A stretch of DNA of 64,000 bases from Bacillus solimangrovi (GTDB taxonomy: Bacteria; Bacillota; Bacilli; Bacillales; Bacillaceae_N). A program made the translations under genes and the position numbers. The stretch spans positions 1 through 64,000 of the forward strand of contig NZ_MJEH01000011.1 in assembly GCF_001742425.1 (NCBI RefSeq), in the 5' to 3' direction. The stretch's first letter is position 1. Each line of letters starts with the position of its first letter. The notes beneath the pieces were generated by a model. That model had not been told where the DNA came from and did not search any database. It worked only from the letters and a program-made list of their open reading frames with translations. Shown here piece after piece: positions 17,514-26,116 of this stretch.

Positions 17514-17849
17514 TTATTCTTCCTCCTCAATTCGTGTCCAACGATCTTTATCACGTGTTTGAAACTTATTCATTACGAGATCAAATGCCTCATTTAAATC
17601 AATATGTAAAGAATTCGCAAAACAAATAAGTACAAATAGCAAATCACCAAGTTCTTGCTCCATTGTCTTTTCTTCTTCTGATGATTTCTTAGGTTTCTCT
17701 CCATAATAATGATTCACTTCTCGAGATAATTCACCGAGTTCTTCTGTCATTCTTGCCAACATTGCAAGTGGGCTAAAGTAACCTTCTTTGAATTGTCCGA
17801 TATACTTGTCTACTTCTAGTTGCATTTCTTGCATCGTCTTCTTTTCCAT
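17514..17849 (-). CDS. ypjD: MazG-like nucleotide pyrophosphohydrolase YpjD
   Basis: A 111-residue all-alpha NTP-pyrophosphohydrolase of the MazG/dUTPase superfamily. The metal-binding pattern is EELGELSREVNHYY near residue 38 and EQELGDLLFVL near residue 68 (ExxE and ExxD helices). The exact substrate is unknown. It is the first gene of the ypjD-dapB-bshB1-bshA-cca-birA operon. ATG at 17849 has better spacing from GAGGTGG than the adjacent ATG at 17852. Confidence 0.88.
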   Translation of the reverse strand: MEKKTMQEMQLEVDKYIGQFKEGYFSPLAMLARMTEELGELSREVNHYYGEKPKKSSEEEKTMEQELGDLLFVLICFANSLHIDLNEAFDLVMNKFQTRDKDRWTRIEEEE

Positions 17850-17878
17850 CATACCACCTCACATATAATCCTCCTACC

Positions 17879-17907
17879 ATGTTAGCCAAACCGACCGATT
17901 TTGACAA
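17879..17907 (-). promoter_or_regulatory. sigma-A promoter for ypjD-dapB operon
   Basis: On the minus strand TTGTCA (17902-17907) and TAACAT (17879-17884) are separated by 17 bp, about 30 bases upstream of ypjD. It would drive ypjD through birA. Confidence 0.65.
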
Positions 17908-18135
17908 ATGCTATGCATAAATTTGACCTTATCTTTTCATTTTTGAAAAACTCACCTATAATAGATGAGATGTTATCCTATTTCATGCGTTCTCACCTCA
18001 GATACATCCTATTTTATAGATAACGTGGTTGCAAAAATTTCACCTGAACGTTCAGAATAAATAAACAATAATTTTACATACAACGTTATTATCACTTAAA
18101 AATATGTGAGGACAATACATAACAAGGAGGAAAAA

Positions 18136-19008
18136 ATGTCTCAATTAAAAATATTAAACATCGCTTTTATTTTGTTAGGTTCTGCAATTTTTTCGTTTGG
18201 AATTGTTCATTTTAATATGGAAAATAACTTAGCTGAAGGTGGCTTTACAGGAATCACACTTCTGTTCTACTTTTTATTTGATATTAACCCAGCAATTAGT
18301 AATCTTGTTTTAAATATTCCGCTGTTTATCATTGGATGGAAATTACTCGGTAGACGGCAATTCTATTATACTGTTATTGGTACTCTCTCTGTTTCACTAT
18401 TTCTATGGATCTTTCAACGGTATTCACCCGTATCTATTCCATTACATGATGATATGACATTAGCTGCATTGTTTGCAGGTGTATTTATTGGTGTAGGTTT
18501 AGGGATTATTTTCCGCTTCGGAGGTACTACAGGTGGAGTTGATATAATAGCAAGACTAGCACATAAATATGTCGGCTGGAGTATGGGGAAAACGATGTTT
18601 ATGTTTGATGCATGTGTCATCACACTATCTTTAGTAACATACTTACATTACCGAGAGGCGATGTATACACTAGTTGTCGTATTCGTTGGAGCACGAGTCA
18701 TAGATTTCATGCAGGAAGGAGCATATGCAGCACGAGGTGCAACGATCATTTCTGAACAAAATGAAGCAATCGCTAAAGTGATCCATGAAAAAATGGAACG
18801 TGGTGTCACAGTTCTCAAAGGACAGGGTTCATTTACAGGTAAGGATCGAAATGTCTTATATTGCGTTGTTGGAAAAAACGAAATTGTACGGTTAAAAAAT
18901 ATTATCAACTCAGTTGACCCACATGCTTTCGTTGCAGTTAGTGAAGTACATGATGTATTCGGTGAAGGTTTTACTCTTGATGAGAATAAAAGACCGCTTG
19001 AAAATTAA
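18136..19008 (+). CDS. ypjC: YitT-family membrane protein YpjC
   Basis: A 290-residue protein of the YitT/DUF2179 family and the first of two plus-strand genes. The first 200 residues hold about five membrane segments (for example ILNIAFILLGSAIFSFGIV and LAALFAGVFIGVGLGIIF). The rest is a soluble DUF2179 domain with GVTVLKGQGSFTGKDRNVLYCVV. Substrate is unknown. ATG at 18136 follows AAGGAGG closely; the frame from 18106 is not supported. The roughly 285-bp upstream region contains a TATAAT at 17957 without a clear -35. Confidence 0.88.
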   Translation: MSQLKILNIAFILLGSAIFSFGIVHFNMENNLAEGGFTGITLLFYFLFDINPAISNLVLNIPLFIIGWKLLGRRQFYYTVIGTLSVSLFLWIFQRYSPVSIPLHDDMTLAALFAGVFIGVGLGIIFRFGGTTGGVDIIARLAHKYVGWSMGKTMFMFDACVITLSLVTYLHYREAMYTLVVVFVGARVIDFMQEGAYAARGATIISEQNEAIAKVIHEKMERGVTVLKGQGSFTGKDRNVLYCVVGKNEIVRLKNIINSVDPHAFVAVSEVHDVFGEGFTLDENKRPLEN

Positions 19009-19015
19009 ATAATTA

Positions 19016-19068
19016 CAAAAAGATAGTCCTACAGCAACTAAATAAGAAGCTGTAGGACTATTCTTATT
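19016..19068. terminator. bidirectional terminator between ypjC and yugP-like gene
   Basis: Perfect 13-bp stem ATAGTCCTACAGC / GCTGTAGGACTAT (19023-19061) between two convergent genes. On the minus strand it is followed by CTTTTTG; on the plus strand the tail is TCTTATTATT. Confidence 0.8.
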
Positions 19069-19069
19069 A

Positions 19070-19756
19070 TTATTCTTCGTTTGTCATACCTGTGTAAATT
19101 AAAACTAATCGAACTAACTCTAGAACTGCTACTAACGCAGCTGCAACATATGTTAATGCAGCAGCATCAAGTACCTTTTTCGTTTCACGTTCTTCATCAT
19201 TTCGAATAATACCTAAAGATACGACTTGGTCCATCGCACGATTCGAAGCATTAAACTCGACTGGCAATGTCACTAATTGGAACAATACAGCCGCCGCCAT
19301 AAACACAATCCCTAGTAAAATTAAACCAGAGATTTGAGCAAAAATACCCGCTAATATTAATATCCATGAAAAATTCGATCCTAAGTTGGCTACTGGTACG
19401 AGTGCATGACGGAAACGTAATGGCGCATAAGAATTATCGTCTTGAATTGCATGTCCAACTTCATGTGCTGCAACCGCTGCGCCAGCAATTGATGTGCCAT
19501 GGTAATTTTGTGATGATAATCGAATTACTTTTGATCTTGGATCATAATGATCCGTTAACATCCCGTGTGTTTCTTCTACTTTTACATTATATAATCCATT
19601 ATCATCAAGAATACGACGAGCAACTTCTGCACCCCTCATACCTGAGGATGACGGAACTTGTGAATATTTTTTATATGCGTTTTTCACCTTCATTTGCGCA
19701 AACAGCGGAATAAGGATAATTAACGCAAAATAAACAATAAAACCCATTTCAAACAT
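19070..19756 (-). CDS. yugP: YugP-type membrane zinc metallopeptidase
   Basis: A 228-residue integral membrane protein of the Zn_peptidase_2 family. The active-site helix AAHEVGHAIQ is near residue 95, flanked by an N-terminal membrane segment (FIVYFALIILIPLF) and hydrophobic segments around residues 127-170 and 205-225. In B. subtilis yugP lies elsewhere, so its place between ypjC and ypjB is a local difference. Substrate is unknown. Confidence 0.85.
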   Translation of the reverse strand: MFEMGFIVYFALIILIPLFAQMKVKNAYKKYSQVPSSSGMRGAEVARRILDDNGLYNVKVEETHGMLTDHYDPRSKVIRLSSQNYHGTSIAGAAVAAHEVGHAIQDDNSYAPLRFRHALVPVANLGSNFSWILILAGIFAQISGLILLGIVFMAAAVLFQLVTLPVEFNASNRAMDQVVSLGIIRNDEERETKKVLDAAALTYVAAALVAVLELVRLVLIYTGMTNEE

Positions 19757-19852
19757 TCCTCCAAAAAATAATTTCTTAATATTATCTTATTTCAAATCGA
19801 AACAATCTGTCAATTATTTTGCACTTTACACGATTTTTAATAGTCTAAAATA

Positions 19853-20608
19853 TCAAACAATAATCCCCTTCTTCTCACCATTATATTTTCGCCATGCAAC
19901 ATAAAATAATGTAAACATAATCATACTACCGATCATTACACTTAGCCATATGAGGGAAGATTGTGCAATAAGTTCTTCTTCATCAAATAGTGCCATAATC
20001 GCTAATTCAAGCCTATGTACTTCTTCCAAAGTAACTTGTCCACCAGTTCGTATTGCAACATCAATATCTGCTAATGATTGATTGACAACGAGCAATTGTT
20101 CCTGAGAACGATCAATGACAAGGCTAGGATAAATGAGGGCATATGTTTCACGAAACTCATCATACGAACTTCGAAACCCTGATTGGTTGTTATTAGAGGC
20201 TTCTTTTAGGTCTTGAAAAGTTGTCGTAATCGATTGCTCCAACTCCGTCCACAATGGTTGATGCGTACTTTTAACTGCATCTAAAGCTAACCGAAATTGT
20301 AAAATATATTTCACACGTTTTTCTTGTGAAAGATCATTCGCTATAAGTGCATGACGAGCCTCTTGATAACTCGTGTTTAAAACTTGGATTTGCTCTGTTT
20401 CTAATGACTTATCTGAAAATTGTAATTGCAGAAATTCACCAGAAAATTGTTCCATATATTTAATAGCTAAATCATAATCACCTTGTTTTGTTAACTGTAA
20501 TGCACGCTCGACCTTTTTTTCAACATCACTCCACTGGTCTGCACTTACTTCATATGTATGTATAAAGAACAACGTAAAGAAAAAAATAATGATCATCTTC
20601 CATTGCAT
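19853..20608 (-). CDS. ypjB: sporulation protein YpjB
   Basis: A 251-residue protein of the SpoYpjB family. It has a signal-peptide-like start (MIIIFFFTLFFIHTYEVSA), a helical extracytoplasmic body and one C-terminal membrane helix (LSVMIGSMIMFTLFYVAW) with a short basic tail. B. subtilis YpjB is a sporulation-associated protein of unclear function. ATG at 20608 has GGGAGGG seven bases upstream. It lies 61 bp downstream of ypjA. Confidence 0.82.
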   Translation of the reverse strand: MQWKMIIIFFFTLFFIHTYEVSADQWSDVEKKVERALQLTKQGDYDLAIKYMEQFSGEFLQLQFSDKSLETEQIQVLNTSYQEARHALIANDLSQEKRVKYILQFRLALDAVKSTHQPLWTELEQSITTTFQDLKEASNNNQSGFRSSYDEFRETYALIYPSLVIDRSQEQLLVVNQSLADIDVAIRTGGQVTLEEVHRLELAIMALFDEEELIAQSSLIWLSVMIGSMIMFTLFYVAWRKYNGEKKGIIV

Positions 20609-20669
20609 AACTTGTCCCTCCCTCAATTTCTATTACAATTTATGAGGGAATTTGAAAGATTAGACCAAT

Positions 20670-21275
20670 TTAATATACTTTAGATGGTGCCTCTAATTGA
20701 AATGATTGGTTTTTCACACCAAAACGATAGGCGAGATAGATCGACAATAAACTTAACCAAAATGTAAAATAACCTATTTGATTACTATAATCAGCCAAAA
20801 CATGATAACGAGGCATTTGTCCGAATACGTAGTCAATTACATCATTGTGTAATGTCCATATCGCTCCAATGACAAGATGTGAAATCTTCATACGATAATA
20901 TGGTGAATAAAGTAATCCTTGAACCGCCATAGCAAAATGAGATGCTATTAACATATAACCTTGCCAACCAAGTTCACCCGTTACAATTAGGACTAGTAAG
21001 TTCATAACTACTGCCCAAATTCCATATTTAAAAAGCGTAATAATCGCTAATGACTCTAATAATGGCCAATTCTTTTTTAACAGAAATGCTATGAGAACAA
21101 ATACAAAAAATAAGCTTGCAGTTGGACTATCAGGTACAAAAATTAAAAAATGTGCTGGAGTATCTTTCAATTGCCAACCATACCATATATATCCATAAAT
21201 TGTTCCAATAATGTTAACTATGAGTAAACCACTCATAATCGATCGTTGTCCTAATATTTGGATAATTAATTTCAT
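20670..21275 (-). CDS. ypjA: DUF1405 membrane protein YpjA
   Basis: A 201-residue polytopic membrane protein with about six hydrophobic segments (for example SLFFVFVLIAFLL and YFTFWLSLLSIYLAYRF). It matches the YpjA/DUF1405 family, with the LHNDVIDYVFG stretch seen in relatives. Function is unknown. It lies between qcrC and ypjB, as in B. subtilis, and is separated from qcrC by a strong terminator. Confidence 0.82.
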   Translation of the reverse strand: MKLIIQILGQRSIMSGLLIVNIIGTIYGYIWYGWQLKDTPAHFLIFVPDSPTASLFFVFVLIAFLLKKNWPLLESLAIITLFKYGIWAVVMNLLVLIVTGELGWQGYMLIASHFAMAVQGLLYSPYYRMKISHLVIGAIWTLHNDVIDYVFGQMPRYHVLADYSNQIGYFTFWLSLLSIYLAYRFGVKNQSFQLEAPSKVY

Positions 21276-21354
21276 TGTTTCCCCTCACTTTCCTTCTGTT
21301 AAAGAAACACTTTTATGTTAGTCATATCCATGTTTCTCATTCATTAGACATAGA

Positions 21355-21387
21355 AGAAAAAGCTGACTACGAGAGTCAGCTTTTTTA
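21355..21387 (-). terminator. intrinsic terminator of qcrABC
   Basis: Minus-strand AAAAAGCTGACT-CTCGT-AGTCAGCTTTTT. It starts about 10 bases after the qcrC stop codon. Confidence 0.88.
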
Positions 21388-21394
21388 TGAAATA

Positions 21395-22156
21395 TTATTC
21401 AAGAGTAGAAATAAATTCTGCAAGCTTTTGTAGCTCTTCATCAGTTCCATTAAATTGGCCAGCAGGCATATTACCTTGACCATTAATAACGATGTTTTTA
21501 ACATCATCAGGTGTTAAACCAGTACCTACTAAGCCAGGCGCAGCAGGTCCACCAGCTAAAGTTTCACCGTGACAATTAATACAGCTTTGTGTTGCATATA
21601 TCTGATAACCTTCAGACTCTTTATCAATTTCTGCTTCTGCAACAATTGCACCTTGCTTAGCTGCAGCTTCCCAGTCATGGTTCACAACAGATTCCCAAGT
21701 AAGGAAAATTGTAGCTGCTACACCTAATAGCATTAAACTAACAGCAATCGGACGTCTTGTTGGACGACGCTCTGGACCATTATCTAACCACGGGGCTAGT
21801 AGTAATGCACCAAACGCTAATCCCGGCATAATTAATGCCCCCATCACTGTGTATGGACCAGATGCAAATTCATACTTTAACAATTGGTATAAGAATAAGA
21901 AATACCAGTCTGGCAGTGGAATATAGCCTGCATCTGTTGGATCTGCCATACGTTCAAGCGGTGATGGATGAGCAACAGTCAAACTTAAATAACCAACTAA
22001 GAAGACAGCACCTACCATCCACTCTTTTAACAAGAAGTTTGGCCAGAACGCTTCAGTTTTACCTGGATATTCTGAGTAATCTTTCGGGATATTCGGCTTC
22101 TTTTCAGCTGAAACACGTGAATCCCCTACAAATTTCATACCTTTCCCGCGATGCAT
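21395..22156 (-). CDS. qcrC: menaquinol:cytochrome c reductase cytochrome c subunit
   Basis: Third subunit of the Bacillus bc complex. The N-terminal part corresponds to subunit IV of cytochrome b6f with three membrane segments (including VGAVFLVGYLSLTVA), and the C-terminal part is a cytochrome c domain with the heme motif CINCHG near residue 190. ATG at 22156 has AAAGGAGGG upstream; the frame to 22177 includes the ribosome-binding site. 253 residues, with an N-terminus almost identical to B. subtilis. Confidence 0.96.
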   Translation of the reverse strand: MHRGKGMKFVGDSRVSAEKKPNIPKDYSEYPGKTEAFWPNFLLKEWMVGAVFLVGYLSLTVAHPSPLERMADPTDAGYIPLPDWYFLFLYQLLKYEFASGPYTVMGALIMPGLAFGALLLAPWLDNGPERRPTRRPIAVSLMLLGVAATIFLTWESVVNHDWEAAAKQGAIVAEAEIDKESEGYQIYATQSCINCHGETLAGGPAAPGLVGTGLTPDDVKNIVINGQGNMPAGQFNGTDEELQKLAEFISTLE

Positions 22157-22187
22157 TTTCTTCCCTCCTTTGAACAAAAACGCTTTC

Positions 22188-22862
22188 TTATAGTGGTCCT
22201 GATATACCTTGTTTTCGGATCATTAAGAAGTGAGCTGCCATAAGTCCGAATAACGCCGCAGGCAGGAAGAATACATGAATCGCAAAGAAACGAGTCAATG
22301 TTTGCGCACCGACGATTTCAGGATCACCAGCAAGTAATGTTTTTACTGCGGTACCAATAACCGGTGTCGCTTCTGCAATTTGCAAACCTACCTTTGTTGC
22401 AAACAGCGCCTTCATATCCCAAGGTAATAGATAACCTGTAAATCCAAGTCCAAGCATTACGAAGAAAATAAGTACTCCTACAACCCAGTTTAATTCACGT
22501 GGCTTCTTATATGCGCCTTGGAAGAATACACGTAATGTATGTAAAAACATCATTACAATTACTAAGCTGGCTCCCCAATGGTGCATACCGCGAACTATTT
22601 GTCCAAACGCCACTTCATTTTGTAAATAATACACCGATTCCCATGCATTTTTAATATCTGGTACGTAATACATTGTTAAGAACATACCAGAAAGTACTTG
22701 AATGACGGTAACAAAGAATGTTAATCCGCCGAAACAATAAACGAACGCCGAGAAATGGTGCGCTGGGTTAACATGCTCGGGTACTTCATGGTCTGCGATA
22801 TCACGCCATAGTGGTGTAATATCCAAACGCTCATCAACCCAATCATAAATCTTATTGAGCAT
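22188..22862 (-). CDS. qcrB: menaquinol:cytochrome c reductase cytochrome b subunit
   Basis: Cytochrome b6-type subunit of 224 residues with four membrane helices. Heme-ligating histidines lie in GMHHWGASLVIVMMFLHTLRVF and in FFAIHVFFLPAALFGLMAAHFLM. It oxidises menaquinol and passes electrons to the Rieske protein and QcrC. It lies 3 bp downstream of qcrA. Confidence 0.96.
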   Translation of the reverse strand: MLNKIYDWVDERLDITPLWRDIADHEVPEHVNPAHHFSAFVYCFGGLTFFVTVIQVLSGMFLTMYYVPDIKNAWESVYYLQNEVAFGQIVRGMHHWGASLVIVMMFLHTLRVFFQGAYKKPRELNWVVGVLIFFVMLGLGFTGYLLPWDMKALFATKVGLQIAEATPVIGTAVKTLLAGDPEIVGAQTLTRFFAIHVFFLPAALFGLMAAHFLMIRKQGISGPL

Positions 22863-22865
22863 TCA

Positions 22866-23372
22866 TTACGCCCCCTCTCGCACTTTGGCTTTCCCTAAGT
22901 ATAGTTTACCGTCTTCCACTTTGTGATCATATACATCAAGTGGTCGTGTCGGTGGTGTACCCTTAATGTTGACACCGTTCTTCTCATAACGGCCATCATG
23001 ACATGGACAGAAAAACTCATTTTGAGGGCGTCCCTCTGGTGCCCAGTTTACTGTACAACCAAGATGGGTACATACAGGTGACATTGCTAGAATCTCACCG
23101 TTATCTTGGCGGAAAACCCATGCCGAACGTGCTTCTTCTGATTCATACCATGCATCAACGACCTTAACTTTAAAGTCAAATCGTTTTGGTTCATTTGTGA
23201 TTTCATCAATTGATGTAACTGCAACAAATTCCCCTTCTGCTGTCTCTTTTAGCAACGGGTCTACAGCAAAACGAACCATTGGTGCTAACATACCCGCTGC
23301 CATAAATCCTCCAACGCCAGTTAATGTATAATTTAAAAATTGACGTCTGGATACACGGCTTTTATCGCTCAT
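22866..23372 (-). CDS. qcrA: menaquinol:cytochrome c reductase Rieske iron-sulfur subunit
   Basis: A 168-residue protein with a twin-arginine-like start (SRVSRRQFLNY) and one membrane anchor. The Rieske [2Fe-2S] boxes CTHLGC and CPCHDG are near residues 106 and 126. First gene of qcrABC, with its own sigma-A promoter at 23447-23475. It starts at an ATG preceded by GAGGGGGG. Confidence 0.96.
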   Translation of the reverse strand: MSDKSRVSRRQFLNYTLTGVGGFMAAGMLAPMVRFAVDPLLKETAEGEFVAVTSIDEITNEPKRFDFKVKVVDAWYESEEARSAWVFRQDNGEILAMSPVCTHLGCTVNWAPEGRPQNEFFCPCHDGRYEKNGVNIKGTPPTRPLDVYDHKVEDGKLYLGKAKVREGA

Positions 23373-23446
23373 CTTCTACCCCCCTCTATCGTGAAATCGC
23401 CTCTCCAGGCTTTTATATAACACACATATAGAACTAGGACATACTT

Positions 23447-23475
23447 ATGATAGCGTAAAGTTCTATATTGGTCAA
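23447..23475 (-). promoter_or_regulatory. sigma-A promoter of qcrABC with inverted repeat
   Basis: Minus strand: TTGACC (23470-23475), 17 bp, TATCAT (23447-23452), about 75 bases upstream of qcrA. An 8-bp inverted repeat, TATAGAAC (23427-23434) and GTTCTATA (23460-23467), places one arm in the spacer and the other downstream of the -10, and could be an operator. Confidence 0.65.
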
Positions 23476-23501
23476 CAACACACCTATACAAATGGTGTCA
23501 A

Positions 23502-23975
23502 CTATGTGTCTTTTTGAGTATTTTTCCATCTGTTCATAAATACTGGCATTAATTGTTCCACTTGGTCTTGAAGCATCTTTTGCTTTGCTTTCCCCTCGAC
23601 ATGTTCTAATGGCAAAGCCGGTAGCCAAAGCAGCTCTCCTCCAAGTTTCATTTCATGTTCTTTCCAATTAATATCACATGTTAAGTAAAAGACATTTGGT
23701 AAACCGTTATCCTGTAATTCGCTTGTCCATGCTATAAGTCTTTCAATTCGAGGCTCTATTACTTCAGAACTCAAATATGTAAAAGATGGGAAAACAATGA
23801 TTCTCCCTTTAAATTGGCGTTCTAGTTCTGCTGTTATCAATTGTAAAAATTCGTTTCCTGCTACCGATGACTTAATTTTATCTTGCCAATTAATTGGGAT
23901 AAGTAATACGACTGCTGTATCGACATATTCTTTCGCTTTGAAATACATATCAATATCCTCTGTCGTCCATTTCAA
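23502..23975 (-). CDS. ypiF: DUF2487 protein YpiF
   Basis: A 157-residue soluble protein beginning LKWTTEDIDMY, matching B. subtilis YpiF, which starts with a very similar motif. Function is unknown; it sits between ypiB and qcrABC. The start is TTG at 23975, preceded by the strong site AAGGAGGTG. The frame to 24065 adds about 30 residues with no ribosome-binding site. Confidence 0.85.
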   Translation of the reverse strand: MKWTTEDIDMYFKAKEYVDTAVVLLIPINWQDKIKSSVAGNEFLQLITAELERQFKGRIIVFPSFTYLSSEVIEPRIERLIAWTSELQDNGLPNVFYLTCDINWKEHEMKLGGELLWLPALPLEHVEGKAKQKMLQDQVEQLMPVFMNRWKNTQKDT

Positions 23976-24074
23976 CGCTTTCACCTCCTTACAATCTCTT
24001 TCATTAAAACATGGAATTCCACTGTCAGTAAAGTGAATACAATAGAAAAAACTGAAATTACCCAATCTGGGAAT

Positions 24075-24623
24075 TCAGTTTTTTCTAATGAGTTCATTCA
24101 ATTGTTTACTCAAGGAATAAAACGCCTCTTCGTTATGCTCATCTAATGCTTTATCAATTTCTGTTACAAGTTTTTCTTTTTGAAAAGAGATTACAGCTTC
24201 ATTTAAAAAACGTTCAGCAAGATGTTGGTCATGCACATTAATTTTTAAATGCTCTGGTATAAAATTATTTTCCTCTAAAACAGCAACATATTTTGTTGTT
24301 GTCATTGCACCTCTAAAATTTAATTGAATATATATATCTTGTTCTCGATTAAGCCGAATATCATGAAATGACTTCTCTGCATCTGTTGTCATTATATTTT
24401 CTTTATAAAAACGAAATGGAATTTCATCGACACAATGTGTTGACATGATGATCCCACGAGGGCAATGCTGTGCTTGTTCAACAAAGTGCACCTTCTCCAT
24501 TAACTGATCATGGCTCATTAAATAATTTAAAATCCAAACACCTTCACGTCTTTTTAATTGAAAATGATTTAAAAACCAGCGTACAAAATCCTTTTTTTCG
24601 CTCACCGATACAGGGGTGGTCAT
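24075..24623 (-). CDS. ypiB: UPF0302 / IDEAL-domain protein YpiB
   Basis: A 182-residue soluble protein of the UPF0302 family ([25 protein letters not shown]... at the N-terminus) ending in an IDEAL-type segment ([16 protein letters not shown]). Role is unknown, although it is conserved beside ypiF and qcrABC. The ATG is preceded by GGAGGGAGAG. Confidence 0.87.
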   Translation of the reverse strand: MTTPVSVSEKKDFVRWFLNHFQLKRREGVWILNYLMSHDQLMEKVHFVEQAQHCPRGIIMSTHCVDEIPFRFYKENIMTTDAEKSFHDIRLNREQDIYIQLNFRGAMTTTKYVAVLEENNFIPEHLKINVHDQHLAERFLNEAVISFQKEKLVTEIDKALDEHNEEAFYSLSKQLNELIRKN

Positions 24624-24810
24624 CTCTCTCCCTCCTCTACGAAGAAGTCCATTTTCTCTCTATTCACTAAAGACACTTTCATTAAATGGTACCTTATCGA
24701 TATGCAATAACTAGTTCTAATTCAATTATATTACATTTATTAGGTGATAATTAATTTATATATTCGTTGAAAATAAGTACAATTCCTTCTATAAGATAAT
24801 TATTTCATCG

Positions 24811-26082
24811 TTATGTCCTATCTTCAAGTCTTAACAACTCCTCTTGTAGATGAACAAGTGAACCGTCAATTTTCACTGCCAATTCAAAAGCTTCTTTAGC
24901 TTTTTCATGCTGTCCTTCTTCAAGCATAAACTTCCCGTATTCTTCCAAGAATGTTGGATTGTTCTTAAGAGCAGTATATGCGTTTTCATAGTGTTTTAAT
25001 GCATCCGAATATATTTCTAATTCATTTTTTGCAAATGCTAAGTCCCACTCAAATTGAGGGTCATATTCACCAAATTGAATGACATGCTCTAATAAATCAA
25101 CCATATCTTCAAAACGCTCTTGCTGTATGAAGAATTTCGATAAAGTTACGACCGCTTCAACATATCCTGGATCAATTGACACTGCATCACGCAAATACTT
25201 TTCTGCTTCTTCTGGTATTTGACGTTTAATCGCCAATTTACCTGCTGCAAGAAGTAATTCTTTATTCAACTCATCTACTGCTAAACCTTTCTTAGCTGTG
25301 TTTAGCGCTTCCTCTAACATTTCTTCATTCTCATAGGCATGTGTCAAATATAAATATAAAGATGGATAATCTTGATCAAGCTCTAATAGCTCTTTCCATT
25401 TTGCAATCGCTAGACCATATTCTCCTATTTGATATGCTGAAAATCCAAATCCGAAGAGAGCATGTATTTCTGTTCTATTCGTTAATCCCTTTTCATAATG
25501 TTCAAGAGCCTCTTCAAACTTTCCAACAGTACTTAGCGCTTCAGCTAGACAAAGGTGTACGTTTGTATTACCAATGTCTTCTTTTTCTTTTAATACTCGT
25601 TCATAATACGGGATTGACTTATTATAATCTCCTCGAGATAAATAAAACTCACCTAAGCCAAAATCAACTATAACCTCATTAGGTGCCTTTTTCTTTGCTT
25701 CTAAGAGCTTTTGTTCAGCCACCTCATCTAACCCTTGCATTTGATACAAATCTGCCATCAGAAATAATGCTTGCACATATGCTGTATCTTCTTCTTTTAC
25801 CTCTAATAAATACTCAAGTGCTTCTTCTTCTTCTTCTAAATCAATCGCAATTTCCGCTCTGTCGATATACAATTGACCTTCATCAGGATATAACAACACT
25901 AATTCGTCAATAAGTACCTTCGCTTCATCTAACAATCCCCATTTAATATACAATTCTGCAATTTCATGTTTCTCTGCATGATTTGCCTTTTCTTTTATAT
26001 CATTTATTTTCTGTAAACCTGATTCAACTTCTCCATTCTCAACTAATTGAATCGCTTGTTCAAGCTCTGTTAGGACACTCAT
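24811..26082 (-). CDS. ypiA: TPR-repeat protein YpiA
   Basis: A 423-residue soluble protein made almost entirely of tetratricopeptide repeats, about ten helix pairs such as AEQKLLEAKKKAPNEV and YNKSIPYYERVLKE. It is a likely protein-protein scaffold; partners are unknown. ATG at 26082, nine bases after GGAG, gives the B. subtilis length. It lies downstream of a degenerate amidohydrolase-like gene and upstream of ypiB. Confidence 0.88.
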   Translation of the reverse strand: MSVLTELEQAIQLVENGEVESGLQKINDIKEKANHAEKHEIAELYIKWGLLDEAKVLIDELVLLYPDEGQLYIDRAEIAIDLEEEEEALEYLLEVKEEDTAYVQALFLMADLYQMQGLDEVAEQKLLEAKKKAPNEVIVDFGLGEFYLSRGDYNKSIPYYERVLKEKEDIGNTNVHLCLAEALSTVGKFEEALEHYEKGLTNRTEIHALFGFGFSAYQIGEYGLAIAKWKELLELDQDYPSLYLYLTHAYENEEMLEEALNTAKKGLAVDELNKELLLAAGKLAIKRQIPEEAEKYLRDAVSIDPGYVEAVVTLSKFFIQQERFEDMVDLLEHVIQFGEYDPQFEWDLAFAKNELEIYSDALKHYENAYTALKNNPTFLEEYGKFMLEEGQHEKAKEAFELAVKIDGSLVHLQEELLRLEDRT

Positions 26083-26116
26083 ATATTCCGACTCCTTCAA
26101 TCAATCATTTCTATCA

